A stretch of DNA of 64,000 nt. Origin: Hofstenia miamia (Eukaryota; Xenacoelomorpha; Acoela). The stretch spans positions 1,846,569 to 1,910,568 of the forward strand of contig SCFE01000001.1 in NCBI GenBank assembly GCA_004352715.1, written 5' to 3'. How positions within the stretch are numbered: position 1 is the stretch's first letter; every line of letters begins with the position of its first letter. Both the position numbers and the translations under genes were made by a program. The notes under the pieces were generated by a model. The model had not been told where the DNA came from and did not search any database. It saw only the letters and a program-made list of their open reading frames with translations. Positions 41,601-54,300 of the stretch are shown here, piece by piece.

Positions 41601-44600
41601 AATTAACAAAGTATTTGAGGATAAAAACTCACAAAGTTGAAGATATCTTGGATGGAAAGGAGTCCCCAATGTATGGTACTTTAATGAATATTAGTTTTGA
41701 AAAGTTTAACGAAATCATGAAAAATGTTAGAAGATTAGAAAAAGCTTACATAACTTTTGAAAATTCGAGAAATGTTTTCCTTTCTGCGCTCGCTCAGTTT
41801 AGATCTCGGTATGGAGTCCATAGTCTCTCCTATTGGAATATGTATGAAATATCTACTTTTGAAGAATTAACAACACTGCAAAATCAGTTGAGAAGCTGTG
41901 TGAAACACTTTCGCAATTTGGATGACATTGTTTCATTTAAATTTTTCTACTGATCTATAATTAAGGCTTAGTTCCTTAATTTAATGACATTAAGGCAGTT
42001 ATTGAAAATCAATGGATATTAACGCTCAAACTCTTTAATTATTGGATTAAGAGAGTGGTATCTTCTTAAAAATATATGAAAATATAGCTTTTGATGGTAT
42101 TACATTATACGTATCGCATCACAATAGTTCAAGGAATTTTTTGTGAATTTCTGAAAGTTATTTGGGTAAACCGGGGTAAAACGAAGGTGGTGCAAAGCGG
42201 AATATTTGACGCAGCATTTTTAGTTTCTTTTATAAAGCAAGTAGACCAGTGGCGTCACTGCAAATTTGGTGGCCCTATGCGAGAAGTCAATGCAAGGCCT
42301 CTATCGACAATAGCCCGCGCCACGGCTTAGCCCTTAGCTGGCATTAGCCGCGGCCAACGGCCGGCTACGGCCAAAATCCCACCTAAGATTCATTTCTGAA
42401 CATTATGATGAACCATTTATTTCCATGATATTTATTTGTATTTTTGTTTTTAAAACTTAGTCGCTTTGACCATTTTCTTTAATTGTTCAAACTTTGAGCA
42501 AGTTTTAATCGTTCCATTAATAATGGTAGTATTTCACTTAGTAGTAGTAAAAAGTGCCAACTACGACAAAAAAATTACGGGTAACGGTCGGCTACGGCCA
42601 AGAATTTTCTTTTGGCCCCAGAACACTAATCCACAACACCCCAATTTTATGAATTAAATTTTCAGTAACTATTTTGGTATATAGTAGATACCTTTTACAA
42701 ATATTTTGTACCTGCATAACTATTGAGCATCGAAAGGTGTCTAAGATTGTTTATTAAAGATATTTTTTCTAATTTTGGGCCCAATTTGTTGCTGTATTTA
42801 AATAATTACATGTTGTTTTATTGATATGTTGAGTCCCCAAAAGGCACCAAATAAATAACTTGGGCCCAAATTTTTTAAAATTGCTTATAATAAGCTTTAT
42901 TTTTATTTTTAGAGAATAAATATTGCCATTTGAGGTCCCGGTGCGGCTCTACCAGTGGCTCCAGCTGTGGGAGTTGCTCGTAATGTAACGACGAGTTAGT
43001 AGACGCTTTCACTAGAGATGAGTGCGGTGCGGTGATACCGCGGGCCACCACTGTGTACCGCAGTAGCGATTTACAAAATTGCGATGGGTTGTGGTTAGCG
43101 GTAAATTTTAACAACTTGCGATGGCATAAAAGCTATGAAGATAACGTGATTTGTTTGAAGATTTAAAATCCCAAAAAACTGTTTCTGAAGCAAAATTAAT
43201 AGATTTCACATACAAAATATCAATAGTAATTTTGCAAGTTTCATGGAAAATTGGATACTACCGTAATAAAATTGGATTAATTGAAAAAATACCTAAGAAA
43301 TTGTCCTTAACCTTTTCTACGCATGATCCATAACCCTAAGAAACCATTCAGAAACATCTATCTTTTCTTAGGATGCTAAAAATCTACTTCGTTGTGGTAT
43401 ACCGCTGCAAAATTTCATATATTTCGGTGGTTTGTGGTAAAAAACGCACATTGTTGGGGTTAGCTGTGAAGTTATTTTATCTGCAGAGGAAAAATTTGCA
43501 AAACCTGTTCCGCGCTCTAGCTTGCACCTACTATTTGATTCCTTCTACAATCCTAGAAGACATTTAGAGAATCAAAGACAATTTTCACTGTAGTACAAGC
43601 TCGATAATTGACAAGGTGTATCATTTTTTCGTCGAAAGATCGTTTCTTTTATCTGCCCGAGATTGTTTGGAGTTGGCATTTACAATGCCAATTTCTGTGC
43701 TGAAGAAAAAACTGAAGTTAAATTATGATATCCAAGAGAGTGGGCAAGTGGTTTGGTTAGTGGTGGTTGTGCATTTCTTTGCGGTAAGATTCTGGAAAAA
43801 AAATCGGGGCTCTATGATTTTCCTATCCTCATTGATAACTGCGACGAAATAGGTTGTGCTCAGTTCCTAGTAATAGCAGCAAAGTTGCTACCTAAAAAGG
43901 AGACCGTAATGTCCACATTTAATAAAACTTTGAGGTGATCTTTTTCAAAAAGACTGTTTTACTCCACTTATCACCATTTTCCCCACTAGATAAGTGGTTT
44001 TCGAAACCCCACCATTTCCTAGCAATCCTGAATACGTGCACAAGATTGTGCATTGGCATATCTTACGGTAATAGGAATTGTCCTACGAAGTGCTGATTTT
44101 AATGTTTGAATTAATTCGTAGATTTAAAAAGTTTGTTGTTCGTGTCTTTATATCATAATAAAAAATAGATTTCAATTGAGTAACATTTATCTAATCTAAA
44201 TATTCTCAAATGAACTAGAACTCTTTAATTCATTTAATGAAAGTGTATTGTTGCCTTTTGGTCACTAACTTTGTCACGACTGAGGCGTCCCCATTTGATA
44301 CTACTGGGACGCCCCTCGTTGTCATTCGTCCATAAGTGGAGAAATGTAAAGAAGCTTGACAAATCTTGACAAGTAAAATAGTTGAAGCTACTGCTGAGTA
44401 CTGCCATTGAAAGCTTCAGTTTATTTTTTTCAATAATACTTTTTATTATTTGATAGGTTCTATTCACTCGCAGTCCTAGAAAAATTCGAACGGGGAGTGG
44501 TTAACATTTTTTTCATAAAAGTATTATAAAACGATTTATTTGTAAGTTATGCAAAATCTAATCATGTTCTGTTCTGTAAAAAGTGCAATGATTTATGAGA

Positions 44601-47600
44601 TTGTTCCAAAAAATCTTAAGGTTTATATTTGTTCACATGAAAGCTAGTCTTTATTAGGCGATTTTTATGGATGGGAGAGCGGAATATTTTTGCAAAAAGG
44701 GTTTCTATTTTATGAAAAAACAATAAAAAATTATTTTTTATCATAATATTCATATAATAAATTCGCAATTTCATATAGTGCTTAGATAGTTCATGAAAAG
44801 GGAGGGGGCTATCGTCCACCTAAAACCGCACCTGTTTCTATTCTGCCATCAAATTTTATATTAAAAATATTACTCTTTTCTTTGTTTTAATATTTTGTCC
44901 AACCCTAATATTTTAAAACACTTAATTTCGTACCTGATCAAATGTATATTCAATAATCGATCAGTTTCATGTGAACCAGGTTTCAGTTTAAAAGTGTATA
45001 TGTACTATAGAGATGCGAGACAATGCTTTTTTCAATCCGAAATACTTTCCCGCGGATTTGTCAAATTTGATCGAATGTGGTTATTTATTTCTATTATATT
45101 TTCCTTAAAGTTCAGGGTGGTTGTTGATTTGAAATTATGCTTAATAAATGCAGTATGTCACGCAGAGGTTTGCTGTTACAATACTTTCCCTGGAAATTGT
45201 TGTCCAAAAGAGAAGTACGCTGAGTTAGAACAAAGCGACACTGTTACTTTCGAAAGCAATCGCTTAGTTAGTTTGCGTGTTTCTAAAAGCAATGATTTAT
45301 ATCTGATTTTCCAAAGAATGGACGAGTCAATGAGTATTGGAAGTAAAGTTTCTACACAGGCAGTGGAGCTTATAGACAATTATGAATCACTGATTAATGA
45401 TTCTTACTACAAAGGGTTCCTTTCGAAACCACTTGAAGATTTGTTAGCGCAACACACAAAGTTAAGAAAAATCTCGCATGAGCTAAACATGTCTCGTATT
45501 GATTTTTATGATACGATTTTGTATTTAGCTCTCAGATATGATACAATGCCGGTCTTTGATATCAGGAAGAACTATCCTTTGGAAAAAATTGATAGAATTA
45601 TAAATCTCACTATGATGTTAAAAAGCATATCTCTCAAACTTGAAGAATATATGGCTTACTTATTACTCTATAATTGAACACTAGACAACCTTCTTATTAT
45701 CAAAATGTGGGTTTATCAACTGAATTTCCATCAAATTTTATGAACATTTTTCGTAACTACCTGCGAAAAATTTGTATATAATATATTGCTATAGTTAATA
45801 TAATTTTTTATTAAATCAGAATATAAAATATTGTCAAAAAAATTTTACGTTTCATATATATATATATATATAGCTTGTTCTCAGATGAATTCCACATTCA
45901 ATGTCACATGGATATGTCGCAAATTTAAATTTTCAAGTTCTTGCTGCTATATATAAACGAATTGCACGTTTTAATTCCTAAATTGATCGATGCCGATAGC
46001 TAAATACGTTTGATTTTAAGTATCCCCACAAGAAGAAATCACACGGGAGCAAATCGAGGAGATCTCGCGGGCCAAAGGAGATCACTGCTCAAGGGAATCA
46101 AAAAATTGGAGAACAAAATTTTTAAAGAACATCTGGAAGTATGTGCCGTTACCCCATCCTTTTGAAATAAGCATTATTTCTAACTTCAATTTCACCCAAT
46201 TTGTTTCTTAAAAGAGTGCTTAGCAATACAGAAGTTACAGTTGTTTTCAGTTCATATTCTGAAAATACTCAAATGCATAAATATATTTCGCTGCAATAAT
46301 ATTAATTGGCATGATATTTACACTCAGAAAATGATTTTTTTCAAATATTTTGTTATAGTTGTCTTTGATTAAGCCTATAAATGCGTCAGATTATTTTGGA
46401 CCACCTTGTATTTAATAATGACAATGTTGTTCGTAAATCAGTAATGGAAATGAGTGATTACATCAATATTACTATAATCACCATTTAGGATAGACTTTCT
46501 AATAAGTGCTTATTTGTTGTGACATCTAAGTTACCTAGTTTGATCAAGTTTTATTAAATTGACATTGATGAATATTCACAAAGGGCACATGAGGACAGAC
46601 GTTTATATTCAATCCACCGACGTCCACTATATTTACTCGTATCTAACCCACATCTTCAAATATATTTAAGTTTATGCAAACCTACTGTATATCAGCTACC
46701 GCACTGCCTAGGGCTGTGGATTAAAACGTTCTTTATCGAATTATACAAAAACATGTATTAGAAAAATTTAAAACGGAATGCTAACACAGATGAAGAAGTA
46801 AGATTCTGTTTACTTATCATTGACCTACCAATACTTTTCTTCCCTTTTCGACAAACAAATTGGTACTTATTACACCACAACTCATCGCTAACTTCGAGCT
46901 GTTTAAACATGTTTTTTGTGAAATTGATTAAAACAATTTGTTTAAGGCATGACAGCCTGCACACACAATATAATTTTGACGAATTTGCTTGCAAAGCTAA
47001 AATGATTGATTATATGTAGGCCTGAATTTTCAGACCCAGCTCAACCCAGATCCACTAAGGGTCAAATATTGTGCCACGTACATGTTTCATCAAAAATTTC
47101 AATCTAGATTTAAATTATTAGAACTAGCTCTACCCATGATTGCCAAGCGCTTCAATGTCAAAATACTCGCATACTTTTCATTTCCACATGCTCGAATTGC
47201 TCAGTCAACCGGCACCTAGGTATTCTCGTTGCTTAACATTCTAACGAATTAAGGGTACTTTTAGGCAATGCAGTGTACAGTTAGAATTGTTCGACATTAA
47301 ATTTTGAACAAAATAAATGAAAATCGGAGAAATTTCTAGTTTCCATGCTAAATATTAATTGTGAACTTACGGTCTCATATATGTTCTGGCATAAATTTTA
47401 GAAAAATTATTTAGTTTCCCTGTAGTTGTAGACAGAAGAATAGATTATCTATTCTTTTAATTTTACGGTCTAACAATTGCAAATTGTCTTTTCGGTGGTT
47501 GTCTTCAATTAATTAGCAAGGATTATTTCAGAAATTTATCATCAAATGGAAGTAATTTTTCGTTCTAATTACAGATACTAAACTGTTCAATTATTATTTT

Positions 47601-48328
47601 TATAAATGATGTCTTTTAATCCCACTGGATCTGGAATTTTTATACGTAAATCTTTAATGACTTTTGCAATTCTATTTCTTTGTCCGACAAAATGACTCTT
47701 CGTGTTGCAGAAACAGCGTCATTGAAATGTAATTTATGATGATGAATGGACACACAGTGTGGAACTTGTGCTGGACTAAACACGATTATTTTATAAATTT
47801 AACAAATCAGTATTGATAAATGTCTTTTGTGATTTGAAAATTTATGGTGGTGGCAAAAATTTTGCGAATAAATATTTAATATTCCTAAATTAATATATAA
47901 CATAGAAATGGAAGCAAAGCAAACCAAATGTGTGTATTTAGCATTTATAAAACCAATACAACCTCCAAAACGTTTGAAACATCGTTACGTTCGGGTAGAT
48001 GAACTTTTTTCATGAATGCTACTCTTCTTTAATGCTAGGGCGAAATCTTGGGTAATTGTTGTACTCAGATGCTTTTAAGTACATCTTGAATACTGAAGCC
48101 CGTTCCAATTTTATATGAGTGTCGCACTTGTTTTTCACTTTATTCAATCTGGCAATTCTACATTTTGACCCATAAAGCGGCGAATTATACGAATTATTTA
48201 AAAATTATTTACAAAATTTAGTTGACTTAGATATTCTGTACGTCTAGGTATCGAAAGAAATTACAACAGAATTTCGAAAAATATAGTTTTGTAATTTTTT
48301 GTCACAAAGTTGTTTTCAATATAGACCG

Positions 48329-48362
<34 letters not shown>

Positions 48363-51300
48363 NNNNNNNNNNNNNNNNNNNNNNNNNNNNNNNNNNNNNN
48401 NNNNNNNNNNNNNNNNNNNNNNNNNNNNNNNNNNNNNNNNNNNNNNNNNNNNNNNNNNNNNNNNNNNNNNNNNNNNNNNNNNNNNNNNNNNNNNNNNNAT
48501 AGGCTATGCGGCGCTGTGTACACCTAGTGATGCGCTAAACCGCCTTTGTACAAACTCAGCATGAGTGTTACGAAGCATAACTTTTAATGAATACTCATAA
48601 AAATTTAAAATACAATTTTTTTTAATGTTCTAATAAGTGTTTAGCATTGTAGTGGGGGATCCGCGTTATTTTCATAGGGTCGATTTTATCTGTTCAAAAA
48701 GATACAACCAAATTTTCGAATTTCATTTGTCGCAGGAGAGTATTTAGATCTGATACAGACCCTAATGGGGAAAAATCACAAAGGTTACCGTATCTAGGAC
48801 TCAGTTTGAAAGAAAAAATAATCCTGCCCTGTCCTGATTTATTCGGATTAACCCACATTTTCCGAATCGCAAATTCTCATAATTTTCAGATATAATTACT
48901 GAAGGCATGCTCCAGTGAAGTCAATGAACAGTTTTTTACTACATTAACAATATTTTAATAAAGAATAATCTCATTAACTAGTTTATGATCAGCAATACAT
49001 AGATTATCACAGTGTAGTGCAAACTCATTACGTTAAAATAATATGCTGTGTTCCAATATTTCCCTAAGCAACGCTTTAATGCATTTCAAAAAATTTCTTT
49101 CAATCTCTAAGGCATTTCTAGCATTGAAGAAAAATCTAAATTTATTGATGATAAAACTATCACGAAAAATCTTTCACTAATTACACTATTTGCAGGAATG
49201 ACATTCAAGTCGACAGCAAGCTGAGATAGAAAGGAGTATTTCTAAAATTTTCAATCGCAAGACAATCAGCAGCATTAAATTTGTTATTTTATGAAATCAA
49301 CTGCAGAATCGACTCCAATTCATGAAGATTTTGATACACTATTATTACAGTACAGTACTGCTAAGATTAATGTTTAGGGTTTTAGTCTTGAATTTCTAGT
49401 TAAGAATTTATCCAGATCTAACTGCATCTCAACTTTGTCCTGCCCTGTCCAAATTTATCCGGATTTATTTTGCCCTAATTATCCTGCCCGAACTCAGCCA
49501 TATCCATGTTCCTAATAGTGATGAGCGGGTAGGAGTATTAGTCAGGGGCACCCGGTTTTACCATAATTATTTCTATACCTAGTTTCTTATTAGAGGTCAT
49601 CGCGACCTAGTGATGCGACCAGAAGTTTCATGTGAAGACGCACGTAAAATGCTAATAAAAGTGGAGAATGATTTTATTTTATGTTCTAAATAAGTCTTTA
49701 TTCTATTATCGTGTGAAGCTTTCAGCAGACATTTATCGACCGATAATATATATATATACATATATGCAGTAAAAAGGTTTATAAAATCAAGATTAATATA
49801 TACTTAAACTTTCTCATGTATGAAACCAAGTAAGAAATTAAAAAAAATAACGAAGAATTCAAATATTAAAAATTACAAAGATCGTTCCTATATTTAATGA
49901 AAATGTGTTCCAAATAAAGATCCTATTCCAAAGAACTTATTTCCTCTGTTGTTTACAATTGTGAATGTGGTAATTGTAAAAATCATAAATCGGAGAAACA
50001 AAACGACATTTGATAACACGAATTTAGGAGCATATTAGCAGTCAATTAATTCGGAAATAGCTATGAACGAACACCAAGCGAAAGAACATAATTTTTACGT
50101 CAAACTAAAACACAAAATTCTAAAATAAGAATCTTTAATAATCAAATAAATGAGCAGCAAAGCCTAATATGATAACACTAAACTTATATTAAAGGTCAAG
50201 CAAAATTATATCAAAAGTGCAAATATTTAGTTTCTACTGCTGATGACTTCTGTGATCAAAGCCTGTCTATCATTTTCATATCGTTTAGAAATATTTTCAA
50301 ACTCATACATTAGTACTTCTGAAAAAAATAATTTTATTATTCAAATCTCAACATACGTATATTGATATATCACTAAGAATTTAGGCAACTACTTCAGATC
50401 GAAAGTTCGAAATATGCGAACGCTCATACAGAATTTTAACGGAGACTGTTGGCATAGACCCATGTGATATCATCTTTGATACAAACATTCTCACGATTGC
50501 TACTGGGATGAAAGAACACGATAACTATGCTGTGGAGTTCATTGAATCAATAAAAAAAATCAAAGTTCGTTTTTTAATATTTACGTATCACTAATTTAAT
50601 GTAATAGGTGATTCCCATCATTAGCAAAGTTTGTATTATAGGAATAATTATGAAATTATATATATGTTCTCCAATATCGATGCACAATTATGTTTAAAAA
50701 TCTCTGGTCACCATGATCAATTTTTTTACGTCATCTCAAACTTCACTTCATGTGAATTTTTTCACTAAATATTTAGTTTCTACTGTTTAGCGGCTCTTGA
50801 GAAATTTCTTCAACATTATTGTTTATTTTTTACATTTATTTGTTGAGTAGATTGCTAGATGAAAATACGTAATTTGGAATACATCGTCTCTCTATTCATT
50901 GTCAAATTTGCAACCGATTCAAATTCAATTACCGATTCATTAATGGAGATTGCAACAGTGTAGTTGATGCAATATCATTATTGGTGTGAGCTGAATTTAT
51001 TTTAGGTCCGACCCGTGAACTATTATTTCTTTCCCGTTTTGACCACCTGATAGAATTTTATGTCCGGTTTTCGCCTCGTTAAATTTATTGATTCATTTTG
51101 AACTACTTACTTTTATTGTTTACTTTTTGTTAATTACACTTTTTCTAGCACAATTGATCCAAATGACAAAATAGCTGAACTAAAAATTATAACTTATTAG
51201 TTTTGCTTTATGCGATTAATTTTATTTAGCCCATTTTCAGCTCGCAGTTCCATAATCTCCCAGCACCGCCTGTGTCCATTTTTGATTCAACATGGAATTG

Positions 51301-54300
51301 ATAACATCGGTTTATTGTTTAGGGCAAGCTTCACGGTTGCCGAACAAGCGGTGGTCTCTCCAATCTTTCATTTTCCTTTCGTGGGATGGAGAACATACGT
51401 TCCGCTATGAATGCCGTCTTTTTGTATCATGCTATCGCCGTAAGAATTTTACCAAAATATTGTTTAACCAGTATTATATTTTTCAAACTTTAAATGTTTT
51501 CAGAGCTTAATCAACAAATAATAATAGAATATAATTCTATATTTTTATATATAATAAACATCTTAGATCTTTAAAATTTTATTTTAGGCTGGCCTGGATA
51601 TGGGAATTGTAAACGCAGGCAATCTCCCTGTTTATAGTGATATTAATCCAACACTTCTTCAGCTATGTGAGGACATTGTCTGGAATAAAGATCCAAGTAC
51701 CACGGAGAAGCTCTTGGAGTACGCGAAGTCAGTGTCTTCCACATCGAAGAAAGACGTTGAAGAGGAGTTATGGCGTTCGAAAAATGTAGAAGAGCGTCTG
51801 ACATACTCCCTTGTCAAGGTGATATACAATTTCATTACAAAACGCTTCCATGTAAATCATCATAAATCTTTTATGATAAATTAATTATTTACTTATGTAT
51901 ACGTGTACTCACATGAGCACAGCAATTCAAATTGACCTCCCAACATTTAATTCGTGATATTTAGTGATGCAAAGGATCCTAGTAATACAAAGGATATGCA
52001 ACGTACTTTTTGAATTTACCGTCTAATCCTTCTTCATTTTAACGATTTTACCATAAATAATTTTTAATTATATAATGAAAAAATGTTAAAGCGCATTGTA
52101 TATGTGTTCTCATGAACTAAAGTAGCTAAAATTGTAGGAATAAATTATTTCAATTCCCGGAGGCAATTCATTAATATTTGGTGTGTAAACATTGTTACAA
52201 AGGAACGATGGCACATACGAAATATTATTTTCAATATATAATTGCCTGACAGACCTAAAATAATAGGATTGTTCAAGAACGACAAAGTATAGCTCAAAGC
52301 ACCTTGAGTTCGGAAAATAGGTTAGGAACAATATTTTGGGAATTTCTTCTCGAAGAGATAACTCTGGTTTTGCGAAAATACAAAAAATATCAAATTGTAT
52401 TCCATGTTACTTTGCTTATAAATCTCTGTTGTCAACGAAGTAGTTTCATGAACGACATAGAAATGAAAGATCTGGGTGGTAATGAAATTGTGAAAGCGAT
52501 GTGGTGCGGGGCGGTGAAATGCGATGCGATGCGATGGAGGGACTTTTTTCTTTCATGTAATTGTTAACATCTACATATACCCAAACTGTTATGGTATAGG
52601 ACTACCTTTAAAATCTGGTTTTTATGGTATTGTGTGGTGACTGTAGGCCGTGTTTGTCACTGTTGTTAACATACGTTAATAGTTCACTGAATTACATTGG
52701 TATTTTATGTTTTGATTAGACCTTGTTTTATCATTTCCTAAATAGACCATTACTGATTCTTAGCTTTACATTACATTATTACAGTATATATATATACAGT
52801 ACTGGCCAAAAGTTTGGGAACAATATAATAGCACAATGTAGAAACAATATGATAACACCATGTAGAAAGTAAATAGTTAATTCAGAAAAACTCAATAATA
52901 TTTTGTNNNNNNNNNNNNNNNNNNNNNNNNNNNNNNNNNNNNNNNNNNNNNNNNNNNNNNNNNNNNNNNNNNNNNNNNNNNNNNNNNNNNNNNNNNNNNN
53001 NNNNNNNNNNNNNNNNNNNNNNNNNNNNNNNNNNNNNNNNNNNNNNNNNNNNNNNNNNNNNNNNNNNNNNNNNNNNNNNNNNNNNNNNNNNNNNNNNNNN
53101 NNNNNNNNNNNNNNNNNNNNNNNNNNNNNNNNNNNNNNNNNNNNNNNNNNNNNNNNNNNNNNNNNNNNNNNNNNNNNNNNNNNNNNNNNNNNNNNNNNNN
53201 NNNNNNNNNNNNNNNNNNNNNNNNNNNNNNNNNNNNNNNNNNNNNNNNNNNNNNNNNNNNNNNNNNNNNNNNNNNNNNNNNNNNNNNNNNNNNNNNNNNN
53301 NNNNNNNNNNNNNNNNNNNNNNNNNNNNNNNNNNNNNNNNNNNNNNNNNNNNNNNNNNNNNNNNNNNNNNNNNNNNNNNNNNNNNNNNNNNNNNNNNNNN
53401 NNNNNNNNNNNNNNNNNNNNNNNNNNNNNNNNNNNNNNNNNNNNNNNNNNNNNNNNNNNNNNNNNNNTTAATTCAGAAAAACTCAATAATATTTTGTATG
53501 TCCGCCATTATTGGCCAAACACGCAGAAAAGTGATTTGACAGTGACTTGACCAGCTTTATACAATAATCATCAGTAATGTCTGTGCACCATACCACTTTA
53601 ATTTGCTCCTTCAGATCGTCGTGTGATGTGCATTGGCGCTTCCTCAGACAGTTTTTGATGTGATGCCAGCAATTTTCTATGATTGAGGTCTGGGAAGTTT
53701 CCCGGCCAGTTCTCAAGCAGTCGAAAGTCTTGTGATGCAATCCACTGTTTCACAACTTTGGCGCTGTGGCAAGGAGCACTATCTTGGTGTAGTACAGATG
53801 TTCCGCGATGCTGCATAAACATGGGAACTTTCTCCTGAATTATTTTGAGGTAGGTCTTCGCTGTGATTGTCTCATTGTGAGGAACAAAATGCAGACCAGC
53901 ACGACCATTCACAGTTATAGNNNNNNNNNNNNNNNNNNNNNNNNNNNNNNNNNNNNNNNNNNNNNNNNNNNNNNNNNNNNNNNNNNNNNNNNNNNNNNNN
54001 NNNNNNNNNNNNNNNNNNNNNNNNNNNNNNNNNNNNNNNNNNNNNNNNNNNNNNNNNNNNNNNNNNNNNNNNNNNNNNNNNNNNNNNNNNNNNNNNNNNN
54101 NNNNNNNNNNNNNNNNNNNNNNNNNNNNNNNNNNNNNNNNNNNNNNNNNNNNNNNNNNNNNNNNNNNNNNNNNNNNNNNNNNNNNNNNNNNNNNNNNNNN
54201 NNNNNNNNNNNNNNNNNNNNNNNNNNNNNNNNNNNNNNNNNNNNNNNNNNNNNNNNNNNNNNNNNNNNNNNNNNNNNNNNNNNNNNNNNNNNNNNNNNNN

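Larger units (their letters stand above)
22991..50384 (+). other. MTR intron 13 (27.4 kb), hosts four nested secreted-protein genes
   Basis: The largest intron in the window. It holds four members of one secreted-protein family on both strands (23769-45677), reverse transcriptase, hAT, mariner and Penelope relics, and a tandem duplication around 30600. Stretches with nothing recognised are 22991-23768 (apart from a TA run at 23413-23433), 33080-34340, 36200-39750, 42380-44460 (except small GC-rich patches), and 46100-48330. Confidence 0.9.

Noticed and set aside
44895-45074. N-terminal extension of family member 4
   Set aside because: Starts from TTG, contains the TTTCCCGC site, and the signal peptide starts only at the ATG at 45075.
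51210-51410. Open frame overlapping MTR exon 15
   Set aside because: Different phase from the MTR reading ([13 protein letters not shown]), no recognisable content.
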